NCBI RefSeq assembly: GCF_000159355.1
Contig: NZ_GG670121.1
Span: forward strand, 181,754 to 245,753
Source of the DNA: Lactobacillus johnsonii ATCC 33200
GTDB lineage: Bacteria > Bacillota > Bacilli > Lactobacillales > Lactobacillaceae
DNA length: 64,000 nucleotides
Direction of reading: 5' to 3'
The notes below the pieces were generated by a model. It was not told where the DNA came from. It made no database searches and worked only from the letters and a program-made list of their open reading frames with translations. Shown piece after piece: positions 27,165 through 35,877 of this stretch. Within the stretch, counting starts at the first letter, position 1. Each line of letters begins with the position of its first letter. Position numbers and translations under genes: made by a program.

Positions 27165-27194
27165 ATTGTATCAGTAAGGCTGATGATTGGTCAA
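27165..27194 (-). promoter_or_regulatory. Promoter upstream of the B3/B4 leader
   Basis: On the minus strand TTGACC (27189-27194) and TACAAT (27165-27170) are 18 bases apart. The predicted RNA start near 27158 gives a leader of about 45 bases before the terminator hairpin. Confidence 0.6.
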
Positions 27195-27218
27195 GACTCT
27201 ATTGATTGTACAAAATAT

Positions 27219-27719
27219 TTATCTCAATTCCCTCACCATATTGTAGCTACTTACGTCTTCTGGATCAGGGATATCATCACTAGTCTTGCCTTCGTTGACA
27301 AAGCCACGCGTTTCATAAAAATGGAAGAGCTTAGGTAAACAAGTCAGTGTAACTGCACCTCTATCCTGGGCTTGAGCAATCTTGCATAATTCTTCAATTA
27401 AAGCTGATGCAATTCCCTGCTTACGATATTCTTTTCTAGTCGCCAAACTCAAAATTGTTTGATAAGGATACTGTGCATTATTCGATTGATTTTTAAAATA
27501 GAGCTCATCCTTAATGTAGCGATCTTTACTTACTGGACCAAAAACGTGGCCCACTACTTTTCCATCAACTTCTGCAACTAAAAAAGTATCTGAGTAATTT
27601 TCAATCCGGCCGATCATATCCTTACGCGTCATTTCTTCTGACATATGAAAAGCACTCGATTCAAGCTCAACACTTGCATCTAGATCATCCATTTTTACAG
27701 TACGAATATTTAATGTCAT
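27219..27719 (-). CDS. GNAT-family N-acetyltransferase
   Basis: A 166-residue GNAT protein. The acetyl-CoA loop is ATRKEYRKQGIASALIEEL (about residues 92-110), and the C-terminal CLPKLFHFYETRGFVNEGK motif is typical. It resembles arylalkylamine or RimI-like acetyltransferases, but the acceptor is unknown. An N-terminal MTLNIRTVKMDDLD strand completes the fold. It is transcribed alone upstream of the B3/B4 leader. Confidence 0.87.
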   Translation of the reverse strand: MTLNIRTVKMDDLDASVELESSAFHMSEEMTRKDMIGRIENYSDTFLVAEVDGKVVGHVFGPVSKDRYIKDELYFKNQSNNAQYPYQTILSLATRKEYRKQGIASALIEELCKIAQAQDRGAVTLTCLPKLFHFYETRGFVNEGKTSDDIPDPEDVSSYNMVRELR

Positions 27720-27772
27720 CTATTTTTCTCACTCTTATGTTTTCTATTTTTGTTTAATATTCCTCTTGATAG

Positions 27773-28691
27773 CTATTCCTTACTATTTTTGAGCCCCTTG
27801 AATTTAACTTTTAACTTAATTACTCGATCCATATGCAGTAAATTAGGATTTTGACGGTACAATGCTGTAGCAGATTCAAACAACATATAAATTTAACCAT
27901 CTTGCATTTTATCCTTTTTAAATAGTCCTTTTTTATTAAGTTTATAGGCAAAAAGTTGATCACCTCGGACTTTATCGAAGTAGCCGATATAGAGTTTATT
28001 CTTATGATAAGTCATATAAGATGTTCGAAGTGGTACTAATAAGTTAGTACCATGTTCAAATTTTATTGGCTTTTTCTGTTTCTTAAAATTATATTTTTCA
28101 ATTTCTTTCAGCGTTACCGATTGCACTTGTGCTCGCTGTTCCTGATTAATAGTGGCTACCCATAAACGCTTATGATCTTCGTCATAAGTAATTCCCCCAA
28201 CATGATCAATATTATTTAAGGCAATTGTTTTTACAAAGCGACCAGTCTTAAAATCTAATACCCAAAGAACTGAATCAAAGGTCTTGCTTTTACTATACGC
28301 TGAAATAATCAAATATTTATGGTCAATAATTGCTAAGCCTTGTGGATCCATATCATATGCAATCCCTGGTTGTCCCTGACCAGGAGGAGTATATTTAATT
28401 GCTGCTGACTGAATCAAACCGGGAATCACATAGCAAGTTGGTTTTTGCTTAAAATTCAAGTTTTTATAAATATCTGGATAATTTTGGGATAATAAATTTT
28501 TGAATTCTTTAGTTGGATAAGAAGCTGAACGAGTACTAGTGTTATCAATTAAAGCAGGTTGGGGCTTCAATTTATGATGTGGAGTTTTCTTTTTAGAATT
28601 ATTCCACCATGTAAAAATACCTATACATATTATTAAAACTATTCCAATTGTAACCCAATAATTAACTCTTTTTAGAATTTTTTTCTTTCAA
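27773..28691 (-). pseudogene. Membrane-anchored beta-propeller-like protein, broken at both ends
   Basis: The main open part (27893-28570) encodes 225 residues of repeated beta-strand units (QGLAIIDHKYLIISAYSK, VGGITYDEDHKRLWVATI), like a YncE-type propeller. At its end an in-frame TAA (27893-27895) is followed by 39 more sensible codons (IYMLFESATALYRQNPN) to a TAG at 27773. At the start, TTG 28689-28691 has a GGAGG site and would encode a signal anchor (VTIGIVLIICIGIF). A run of seven As (28678-28684) leaves it one base out of frame with the rest; six would restore it. A secreted protein probably decayed or is phase-variable. Confidence 0.75.
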
Positions 28692-28985
28692 AAATTCCTC
28701 CACCTTACTCCAAATAAGTTTTCTCTTTTAACTCTATCATATCAATAATTTTACTATAGTTTAGTATCAGCTACTTACGATGATACTTTTCAAAGTGAAC
28801 TATTTTTTGGATATAATTATGGTAAAAGCCCGCAAATTAATTGTGAGCTTTTTGACTAATCTATATTCTTTTGCAAACAAATTTTCGCTATAATTATATC
28901 CGCAGAAAGTTTTATGAGCGGTGGCTGTTTTTCCTCCCGAAGGTGAGGCCTATGGTCCGACATCAATTGGAAAGGGTTCAGCCTA

Positions 28986-29105
28986 ATGAGTGTTTACGAT
29001 GCCATCTCGTTAATGCTATTGTTTGGTACTTTTTTGTTAGCATTGCTAACATATATCGAAACCACAACAAAAAATAAAAAACGCCGCTCAATATATAACT
29101 TTTGA
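28986..29105 (+). CDS. Putative holin-like type I toxin peptide (39 residues)
   Basis: A 39-residue peptide with one strong membrane helix (ISLMLLFGTFLLALLTYIE, residues 7-25) followed by a short basic tail (TTTKNKKRRSIYNF). The MSVYDAISLMLLFGTF start closely resembles small holin-like toxins of the TxpA/BsrG-like Hol_Tox group in Firmicutes. An AAAGGG site lies 9-10 bases upstream, with TATAAT at about 28889. A predicted antisense RNA covers its 3' end. Such peptides insert in the membrane and stop growth when overmade. A longer overlapping frame from 28871 has no ribosome site and no protein-like features. Confidence 0.75.
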   Translation: MSVYDAISLMLLFGTFLLALLTYIETTTKNKKRRSIYNF

Positions 29106-29198
29106 CCGAGTTATTGAGTAAGCGTTTGCCAAAACTATAATTTTGTTACCGCTCTTAAAGCGGGCTGCAAAGGAGATCTTATGATCTCCTTTTTCTTT
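29075..29198 (-). ncRNA. Predicted antisense antitoxin RNA
   Basis: On the minus strand an extended -10 (TGCTATAAT, TATAAT at 29205-29210) with a weak -35 predicts an RNA starting near 29198. A terminator-like hairpin over about 29081-29127, ending in TTTTTTATTTTTTG, would stop it near 29075. The RNA of about 120 bases would pair with the last seven codons and the 3' region of the toxin mRNA. This is the layout of type I systems such as txpA-RatA. It is predicted from sequence only. Confidence 0.6.
29169..29196 (+). terminator. Terminator of the toxin mRNA
   Basis: AAAGGAGATC and its exact partner around a 4-base loop, followed by TTTTTC. It overlaps the start of the predicted antisense RNA. 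Confidence 0.85.
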
Positions 29199-29235
29199 AT
29201 CTAAATTATAGCATATTTATTAGTAACTTCGACTT

Positions 29236-29745
29236 TTATTTTGCTTTACTTGGAACTGAAATAGTCGCACTATCAATTATATGACCTTCCATCTCACGCA
29301 AAAAGTCGTTTAACCAATAACCTTCTTTTAGATCAAGTTTTGTGTCTAATGCATACACGGTTAAGGTGTAATAGTGCGTCTTATCAGGAGGCATCGGACC
29401 TGTATAGCCTTCAACTGGGCCAGAATTTTCACCCAAAAACTTGCTAATATTACTATTATTTCCTTGAACAAAATCAAGGCTGCTATTCTTAGAATGACTA
29501 ATATTAGCTGGAACATCTCGAACCGGAAGATTGGCAGCTAACCAGTGAATCCAAGTAAATCCACAGACTGGAACTGAATCAAAATCTCTAAAATACACAG
29601 CTAAAGTTTTTGCCTTATCAGGCGCATCAGTAATAAAAATTGGAAAAGATCTACTAGGCTTCCCTTCAATCTTTTGATCAGCATTGGCAAATTTACCGTA
29701 GCAATCTGGAATAAATCCATTCATAGTTGGAATTTCTATTTTCAT
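29236..29745 (-). CDS. YbhB/YbcL family PEBP-like protein
   Basis: A 169-residue phosphatidylethanolamine-binding-like protein. The family's ligand-site blocks are visible: FITDAPDKAKTLAVYFRDFDS, CGFTWIHWLAANLPV and EGYTGPMPPDKTHYYTLTVYALD. No signal peptide is present, so it should be cytoplasmic. Bacterial members of this Raf-kinase-inhibitor-like family have no settled function. It lies just downstream of the toxin locus and is transcribed alone. Confidence 0.87.
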   Translation of the reverse strand: MKIEIPTMNGFIPDCYGKFANADQKIEGKPSRSFPIFITDAPDKAKTLAVYFRDFDSVPVCGFTWIHWLAANLPVRDVPANISHSKNSSLDFVQGNNSNISKFLGENSGPVEGYTGPMPPDKTHYYTLTVYALDTKLDLKEGYWLNDFLREMEGHIIDSATISVPSKAK

Positions 29746-29907
29746 TGACGTATCCCCTAAAACTTCGTTTTTTAATTACTATTCTTTTTATGCTACTTCA
29801 TATTTAAGTACAATTATTTCTCAATTGCCAACAAAACCACTTCATTCAATACTTTAGCCAGTTATCGTGGAGTTCAGCCTAGTATACTATAAATTATTTT
29901 ATCGTCT

Positions 29908-30540
29908 CTATTTTTTATTTATATTCATGGAAGCTATCGGTGACTCACGTAAAAATGTAAGTATACTTTGACGAACGTCATATGGAGCTAATCTATCGCT
30001 GTATTCAAGCAAGACTCTTACCATACCAATGATGCTATATACAAATACCTGCACACTAATCATCATTCTCATTTGGTCTTTTTCGTCCATTTTTAACTCA
30101 TCAATATGTTTCATCTGGCTCATACGTTTCATAATTTTCTCACAACCAGTGTGGAAAATCATATTATAGAAACGCGTATCCCCATTATCAGATAACAAGA
30201 GTTGAATCTCTTTTTTATGCGCATAACAGAACTCAATGGTATTTTTTGTTGCATTTAAAATAGTCTCTAACTGATCTTCAAAAGGCACATCTAAATCAAG
30301 ATCTCCTAGTGAATCACGATCTTTTTCAACATTTTTTAGATACTCTGCCATAAAGCTATCTTCTATATCTCTTAGCAAATCATTGACATCTGAATAATAT
30401 TGATAAAACGTTCTAGTACTTACGCCAGCCTTATCAATAATATCTTTTACTTTTAGCTCATGCACACTCTTATCTTCTAAGCAGCTTAAAAGAGCAGTAA
30501 TTAAATTATTCTTTGTATTCTGCACCCTAATATCACTCAA
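29908..30540 (-). CDS. TetR/AcrR-family regulator
   Basis: A 210-residue repressor with the N-terminal TetR helix-turn-helix (LKVKDIIDKAGVSTRTFYQYYSDVNDLL, about residues 26-53). The helical C-terminal ligand domain is of the TetR_C_33-like type. Its target is not obvious, since neither neighbour is a pump or enzyme pair in divergent position. The 155-base upstream gap towards the small plus-strand gene may hold its operator. Confidence 0.88.
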   Translation of the reverse strand: MSDIRVQNTKNNLITALLSCLEDKSVHELKVKDIIDKAGVSTRTFYQYYSDVNDLLRDIEDSFMAEYLKNVEKDRDSLGDLDLDVPFEDQLETILNATKNTIEFCYAHKKEIQLLLSDNGDTRFYNMIFHTGCEKIMKRMSQMKHIDELKMDEKDQMRMMISVQVFVYSIIGMVRVLLEYSDRLAPYDVRQSILTFLRESPIASMNINKK

Positions 30541-30695
30541 ACTTTTTCCTCACTTCTCTTTCCTGGATAACTTACTCTCTGTAACTTTCTTTGAGGTAAT
30601 TATTTTTTCTTTTTCAACTTAGTTAACAGTCATTGTTTTTACTTTTTTCAATTTATATACTTTAGGTGCAATAGTAAGAATAGGAATTGATAGCG

Positions 30696-31088
30696 ATGAT
30701 TAACTTAGATAGCAATGACTATGTCATTAACAAAAAAGATCAAAAATTACTTAAACAATTTGAAAAACAAGTTCTAAACTCTCAAATCTTATATCCTTTT
30801 CATCCGATTAGACATATCAACTGCGAATTTTTCCACTTTATTAAAGGCTCAGGAAAAGACTTATTACTTGATTTTGTAATGCAACCTAAAAAACGTAATG
30901 TAATTTTTTCTGAGCTACTATTTATTAGTTACAAATACTTAGCTAAGGTCAGATATGACATTGATGACTATTTTCTTAGAAAAAATTGGGTTAATCTGAT
31001 TAATGTCTCATATACCAATGACATTATTACCGATGTTTCATCTTTCCTAACTAAGATTGATGAAGCAAATAAGCTTGAGTTTAATTAA
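30696..31088 (+). CDS. Hypothetical 130-residue protein
   Basis: A small soluble protein with no recognised family. It contains hydrophobic patches (DLLLDFVMQPKKRNVIFSELLFISYKYLAK) and an acidic-basic mix but no signal peptide. I start it at ATG 30696 with TAGGAA 11-12 bases upstream; the frame could begin at TTG 30687. It is divergent from the TetR gene and could be its target. The stop is followed by a bidirectional terminator shared with guaA. Confidence 0.6.
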   Translation: MINLDSNDYVINKKDQKLLKQFEKQVLNSQILYPFHPIRHINCEFFHFIKGSGKDLLLDFVMQPKKRNVIFSELLFISYKYLAKVRYDIDDYFLRKNWVNLINVSYTNDIITDVSSFLTKIDEANKLEFN

Positions 31089-31097
31089 GTACTATAA

Positions 31098-31143
31098 AAG
31101 CCTATTAAATCATGGTTCATCAATACAAAGATTTAATAGGCTT
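31098..31143. terminator. Convergent terminator between the small gene and guaA
   Basis: Arms 31098-31111 and 31130-31143 are a 14-bp perfect inverted repeat with an 18-base loop; T-rich ends occur on both strands. Confidence 0.75.
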
Positions 31144-31178
31144 CTTTCATTTATATTCTTTTTTCAGAGATGAGTCTC

Positions 31179-32732
31179 TTATTCCCATTCAATAGTGGAA
31201 GGTGGCTTACTGGTAATATCGTAAACTACGCGGTTAATGTGGTCACATTCATCTACGATTCTAGTAGAAATCTTACTTAATACATCCCATGGAATTTGGG
31301 CAAAGTCAGCAGTCATCCCATCAATTGAAGTTACGGCACGAATACCGATAGTGTAGTCATAAGTACGACCATCCCCCATAACACCAACTGAACGAATACC
31401 TGGCAAAACTGTGAAGTATTGCCAAATATCTTCTTGAAGACCAGCATTCTTGATTTCTTCACGTAAAATAGCATCTGATTCACGCACGATCTTCAGCTTG
31501 TCTTCAGTAACTTCGCCAATAACACGAATACCAAGACCTGGACCTGGGAATGGTTGACGCCATACTAAGTCATGAGGAATACCGAGCTTTTCACCAAGTT
31601 CACGAACTTCATCCTTGAATAGCTTACGAAGTGGTTCAATTAATTCGAAGTGCATGTCTTCAGGAAGACCACCAACATTATGGTGTGACTTAATAGTTTG
31701 AGCGGTATTCGTTCCAGACTCAATAACGTCAGTATATAGAGTACCTTGGGCCAAGAAGTCGACATCTTTTAACTTTTTAGCTTCTTCGTTGAAGACTTCG
31801 ATAAATTCTTTACCGATGATCTTACGTTTTTGTTCAGGATCAGTTACTCCCTTAAGCCTATTCAAAAAACGCTCTTGGGCATTCACGCGAATAATATTAA
31901 CGCCAAGATCCTTGTTCAAAGCTTGCATTACTTGATCGCCTTCGTCTTTACGAAGCATCCCGTGATCAACAAAAATTGCAGTTAATTGATCACCAATTGC
32001 CTTGTGAAGAAGAGTAGCAGTAACACTAGAATCAACCCCACCGGAAAGGCCCAAGATAACCTTCTTATCGCCAACTTTTTGACGAATTTCATCAACTTGC
32101 ATCTCGATAAAGTCATCCATAGTCCAGTTAGCTTCGGCACCACAAACCTTAAAGGCGAAGTTCTTCAAAATATCTAAACCATACTCTGAATTACGAACTT
32201 CGGCATGGAATTGAATTCCGTAGAATTTCTTCTCATCGTTAGCAATTGCAGAAATTGGACAGTTCTTACTCTTAGAAGTTACAGTAAAGCCTTCTGGAGC
32301 CTTAGTTACTAAGTCACCATGACTCATCCAAACGTATTGTTCTCTTGGCAAGCCCTCAAATAAAACTGCATTAGGATCAATTACCTCAATATCAGCACGA
32401 CCATATTCGGAATTATCAGCCTTTTCAACCTTACCGCCCAAATCGTAACTCATGAGTTGCATCCCATAACAAATCCCCAAAATTGGAATACCAAGCTTGA
32501 AAATTTCAGGATCAACTTTTAAAGCACCCTTGTCATAAACACTGTTTGGACCACCGGAAAAAATAATTCCCTTAGGGGCCATTTCTTTAATCTTTTCAAT
32601 ACTTAAGTCATGTGGTAAAAGTTCTGAATAGATACCAAAGTCACGAATTCGACGAGTAATCAATTGGTTATATTGACTACCAAAATCAAGCACAATAATC
32701 TTGTCAAAATCATTTAGATTAGTCTTAGCCAC
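31179..32732 (-). CDS. guaA: GMP synthase (glutamine-hydrolysing)
   Basis: A 517-residue two-domain enzyme that aminates XMP to GMP. The N-terminal class I glutaminase has the nucleophile Cys in [10 protein letters not shown] and His and Glu in GIQFHAEV. The ATP-PPase P-loop is LSGGVDSSV (about residue 230). The C-terminal dimerisation domain ends in PPSTIEWE. The start is GTG with AAGGAG at 8 bases. A promoter TTGACC-17-TAAAGT lies upstream at about 32770-32800. No purine riboswitch precedes it, unlike xpt. Confidence 0.97.
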   Translation of the reverse strand: MAKTNLNDFDKIIVLDFGSQYNQLITRRIRDFGIYSELLPHDLSIEKIKEMAPKGIIFSGGPNSVYDKGALKVDPEIFKLGIPILGICYGMQLMSYDLGGKVEKADNSEYGRADIEVIDPNAVLFEGLPREQYVWMSHGDLVTKAPEGFTVTSKSKNCPISAIANDEKKFYGIQFHAEVRNSEYGLDILKNFAFKVCGAEANWTMDDFIEMQVDEIRQKVGDKKVILGLSGGVDSSVTATLLHKAIGDQLTAIFVDHGMLRKDEGDQVMQALNKDLGVNIIRVNAQERFLNRLKGVTDPEQKRKIIGKEFIEVFNEEAKKLKDVDFLAQGTLYTDVIESGTNTAQTIKSHHNVGGLPEDMHFELIEPLRKLFKDEVRELGEKLGIPHDLVWRQPFPGPGLGIRVIGEVTEDKLKIVRESDAILREEIKNAGLQEDIWQYFTVLPGIRSVGVMGDGRTYDYTIGIRAVTSIDGMTADFAQIPWDVLSKISTRIVDECDHINRVVYDITSKPPSTIEWE

Positions 32733-32854
32733 AATTTTCTCCTTCTAAAAAATAATTTATCCCTATTTACTAGAAACTTTACTAAGAAAAATTCAATTGG
32801 TCAATCATTAATTTATTTTTTAACTTCACAAGCATCAAAATAGCGCTTTGATAA

Positions 32855-32906
32855 TTTGTATATAAAAATTGAAGTAAAACTATACTATTCAATTTTTATA
32901 TACAAA
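32855..32906. promoter_or_regulatory. 19-bp perfect inverted repeat overlapping a promoter
   Basis: Arms 32855-32873 and 32888-32906 are exact complements with a 14-base centre containing TATACT (32881-32886), a possible -10. The right arm ends next to the GAGGTG ribosome site of the broken membrane-protein gene. It looks like the operator of an autoregulated or PadR/TetR-type promoter, or a leader hairpin; no T-run follows. Confidence 0.7.
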
Positions 32907-32919
32907 AGAGGTGATACCT

Positions 32920-33735
32920 ATATCTCAAACAAAATACTTATCTCCATCTTCGGTTCAAGATTTCTTATCTGCTAGGAAGCGCAGTTCTACGTTGATTGCT
33001 ATTGGCGTCATGCTATGTATTTTCTCACCAATTACTTTATTAATCTTAATCAGACTAACAAGATTAGATATCTTAACTTCATCGATTAATTTTGCAACAG
33101 GAATTGATGTAATTGTTCTAATACTTCTAGTTGCAGCCGCTGTGGCTCTCTTTATTGCAGGAAATCACTGGCTAAAAGTTCACGAAAATTTCGAGTATTA
33201 AGAATGTAATCTTTCTGAAGAAACAAAAGAGCAAGTTCTTAAATTAAGTAAAGAATATGAAAATCAACACCTAGTTCTAAAGATTATTGGCATTACTTTT
33301 TGTATTTTATCTGCTATTCCACTTATGACTGGCTCTTTATTTATTGGTTCTCTTTCAAATAGCCAAATTGATGACCTAATGACTGGTCTTTCAACTGCTA
33401 CGATTTTTCTTATAGGAATTGGTGTCTTTTTCTTAGTCAAAACTAATATTGCTCGTGATAGTTTTAATATTATTTTGCAAATAGAAGACTATACTACTGA
33501 GAAAAAGGCCAGCAAAAAAATAATTGAAAAATATGCCACTATTTATTGGATGACTATTTCTTTTATCTATCTTGCTTATAGTTTCATTAGCAAGAATTGG
33601 AGCCAAAGCTGGATTATTTGGCCACTTGCTGGAATTGCATATGGAATTCTTGAGGCAATCCTTTCTTTTCAATTTCAGAATAATACATCAAAAAAAGAGG
33701 CCTTGTGTTCGGAAAATTATTCTGCTACACTCTAG
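32920..33735 (+). pseudogene. Membrane protein gene with ATA start and in-frame TAA
   Basis: One frame spans about 272 codons. The ribosome site AAAGAGGTGATACC is followed by ATA TCT CAA ACA where an ATG would be expected. GTG 32911 lies inside the ribosome site and is a poor start. The first part (SQTKYLSPSSVQDFLSARKRS, two membrane segments) ends at TAA 33199-33201. The frame then continues ECNLSEETKEQVLKLSKEYE with at least four more membrane segments. Similar proteins commonly neighbour PadR regulators, none of which is present here. The 3' end overlaps the promoter of xpt-pbuX. Confidence 0.75.
33703..33731 (+). promoter_or_regulatory. Promoter of the xpt-pbuX riboswitch transcript
   Basis: TTGTGT (33703-33708) and TACACT (33726-33731), 17 bases apart, lie inside the 3' end of the broken membrane-protein gene. 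They predict an RNA start at the base of the aptamer. Confidence 0.7.
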
Positions 33736-33745
33736 ATATCAAAAT

Positions 33746-33881
33746 ATCTATATATCGTCGTAATAAGGTCGACAGTTTCTACCCGGAACCAATTAATTCT
33801 GGACTATAGGTAATCGATGTCATAAGTAGCACTACAAAGGACTTCTTTTACCCTAATTTACGGGTAGAAGAAGTCTTTTTT
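33746..33881 (+). promoter_or_regulatory. Guanine-class purine riboswitch with terminator
   Basis: P1 pairs ATCTATA (33746-33752) with TATAGGT (33805-33811). P2 is GTCG/CGAC and P3 is CCGGAA/TTCTGG. The invariant GTTTCTACC junction (33775-33783) and GGACTATAG are present. The ACTA in the last junction gives C at the position-74 equivalent, so guanine or hypoxanthine/xanthine rather than adenine is bound. A 14-bp terminator stem (33840-33853 with 33862-33875) and seven Ts follow. GGTAA in the P1 3' side complements TTACC in the terminator, forming the antiterminator. Ligand binding should switch xpt-pbuX off. Confidence 0.93.
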
Positions 33882-33896
33882 TGCAGGAGGATAAAA

Positions 33897-34475
33897 TTGA
33901 AATTACTTGAGGAACGGATTCGTAAAGATGGAGAAGTATTAGATGGCAATGTTTTAAAAATTAACTCTTTTCTAAATCATCAAGTCGATCCGCAACTTAT
34001 GATGGAAGTCGGTAAGGAATTTAAGCGTTTATTCGAAAACGAAGAAATTACTAAAGTTCTTACTTGTGAAGCTTCAGGAATTGCTCCTGGTATTATGGCT
34101 GCATATCAGTTAGGAGTTCCAATGGTTTTTGCGAGAAAGAAAAAACCTTCAACTCTTAATGATGCTGTTTATTGGGCAGAAGTATTTTCTTACACTAAAA
34201 AAGTTAATAATAAAATTTGTGTTGAAAAGAAATTCTTGAGCAGTGACGATCACTTATTAATTATTGATGACTTCTTAGCCCATGGAGAAGCTGTTAAAGG
34301 GATGCTTAATATTGCAGATCAAGCAAATGCAACTGTAGCTGGTGTTGGTGTAGTTGTAGCTAAAGAATTCCAAGGTGGCAGCGAATGGGTTAAAGATCAT
34401 GGCTACCGTCTTGAAGCCTTAGCTAGAATTTCTGATTTTGAAAACAATCAAGTGCATTTTGTAGGAGAAGAATAA
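33897..34475 (+). CDS. xpt: Xanthine phosphoribosyltransferase
   Basis: A 192-residue purine salvage enzyme forming XMP from xanthine and PRPP. The PRPP loop is LLIIDDFLAHGEAVKG (about residues 119-134). The N-terminal MKLLEERIRKDGEVLDGNVLKINSFLNHQVDP block is diagnostic of Xpt. The start is TTG with AGGAGG 7-8 bases upstream. It is the first gene under the guanine riboswitch, and the stop abuts the ATG of pbuX. Confidence 0.96.
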   Translation: MKLLEERIRKDGEVLDGNVLKINSFLNHQVDPQLMMEVGKEFKRLFENEEITKVLTCEASGIAPGIMAAYQLGVPMVFARKKKPSTLNDAVYWAEVFSYTKKVNNKICVEKKFLSSDDHLLIIDDFLAHGEAVKGMLNIADQANATVAGVGVVVAKEFQGGSEWVKDHGYRLEALARISDFENNQVHFVGEE

Positions 34476-35804
34476 ATGAAGCACACACAAGTTAACCACA
34501 AAAAAGCTGCTTTACTAGGTCTACAACATTTACTCGCAATGTATTCGGGAGCAATTGCCGTTCCCCTTTTAATTGGAACTGCCTTGAAATTCAACTCCAC
34601 TCAGATGACTTATCTAGTTTCAATCGACATTTTCATGTGTGGTTTAGCAACTGCTCTCCAGCTTCTACGTAATCGTTATTTTGGAATTGGCCTACCTGTT
34701 GTTTTAGGGTGTGCTATTCAAGCTGTAGCTCCTCTTCAAATGATTGGGAAAAAATTCACCATTGGTACTATGTATGGTGCAATCATCGTAGCGGGGATTT
34801 TCGTATTTTTAGTAGCAGGCTATTTTTCTAAAATCAAAAAGCTCTTTCCACCAGTTGTAACGGGAAGCTTAATTACAGTAATTGGACTTTCCTTAATTCC
34901 GGTTTCTATTCAAAATCTTGGTGGGGGCAATTCTACAGCTAAAAACTTCGGTGATCCTAAAAATCTTTTAACTGGCTTTATAACTGTAGCAATTATTCTT
35001 GTCCTTCAAGTTTGGGGCAAAGGATTTATCAAATCCATCGCTGTTTTAGTGGGATTAATTGCAGGAACATTAATTGCCAGTACTCTTGGTATGGTTTCAC
35101 TTACTCCAGTTGCTCAAGCTTCTTGGTTCCACTTACCTCAACCTTTTTACTTTGGAATGCCACAGTTTGAGTGGTCATCCAGTTTAACAATGATTATCAT
35201 TGCTCTCGTTTCAATGGTAGAATCTACCGGAGTATTCTTTGCTATTGGCGATTTACTCCACAAAGACATCACTAGTGATGACCTTAAAAAGGGTTATCGT
35301 GCTGAAGGGCTCGCACAGATCCTGGGCGGAATCTTTAACACATTCCCCTACACTACTTTTTCACAAAATGTAGGTTTACTGGAATTATCAGGTATTACCA
35401 CAAAAAGACCAATTTACTGGGCATCAGGATTTTTAATGTTAATGGGACTACTCCCTAAATTTGGTGCTCTAGTAACTATCATCCCTGACTCTGTCTTAGG
35501 CGGCGCTATGCTTGTGATGTTTACAATGATTGCCGTCCAAGGAATGAGAATGCTAAAGAGAGTAGACTTTGAGGATACTCGTAATATCCTAATCGTAGCT
35601 ATTTCAATTGGTCTCGGATTAGGTGTTACTGTTTATCCACAAGTTTTCCAAGCTTTACCAGAAACTATTCAATTATTCCTTGGAAATGGTATTGTTGTAG
35701 CAAGCTTAAGTGCTACGATTCTCAATTTACTATTTAAAGGAAAATCTGGCTTAGAAGAGCAACATATTCCTGCTGCCCCAGAAAAAATTGAAGTACAAAG
35801 CTAA
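34476..35804 (+). CDS. pbuX: Xanthine permease
   Basis: A 442-residue NCS2-family nucleobase:cation symporter with about 14 membrane segments. The QHLLAMYSGAIAVPLLIGTAL first segment, GLPVVLGCAIQAVAP and the SMVESTGVFFAIGDLLHKDI motif containing the substrate-site Glu are clear. The NTFPYTTFSQNVGLLELSGI segment completes the family signature. It imports xanthine for Xpt and is expressed from the same riboswitch-controlled mRNA. Confidence 0.95.
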   Translation: MKHTQVNHKKAALLGLQHLLAMYSGAIAVPLLIGTALKFNSTQMTYLVSIDIFMCGLATALQLLRNRYFGIGLPVVLGCAIQAVAPLQMIGKKFTIGTMYGAIIVAGIFVFLVAGYFSKIKKLFPPVVTGSLITVIGLSLIPVSIQNLGGGNSTAKNFGDPKNLLTGFITVAIILVLQVWGKGFIKSIAVLVGLIAGTLIASTLGMVSLTPVAQASWFHLPQPFYFGMPQFEWSSSLTMIIIALVSMVESTGVFFAIGDLLHKDITSDDLKKGYRAEGLAQILGGIFNTFPYTTFSQNVGLLELSGITTKRPIYWASGFLMLMGLLPKFGALVTIIPDSVLGGAMLVMFTMIAVQGMRMLKRVDFEDTRNILIVAISIGLGLGVTVYPQVFQALPETIQLFLGNGIVVASLSATILNLLFKGKSGLEEQHIPAAPEKIEVQS

Positions 35805-35829
35805 ATAAAAATATTTTCTTAAAACCAAT

Positions 35830-35862
35830 AAAAAAGGACTTGGAGATTCCAAGCCCTTTTTT
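35830..35862. terminator. Convergent terminator between pbuX and the MurA gene
   Basis: A 14-bp stem with one mismatch, 5-base loop, with A-run on one side and T-run on the other, so it works in both directions. Confidence 0.85.
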
Positions 35863-35877
35863 AATGTTCTATTTTAA

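Noticed and set aside
28871-29077. A 68-codon plus-strand frame overlapping the toxin locus
   Set aside because: No ribosome site and no protein-like composition. The 39-codon frame from 28986 has a ribosome site, a membrane helix and recognisable similarity.
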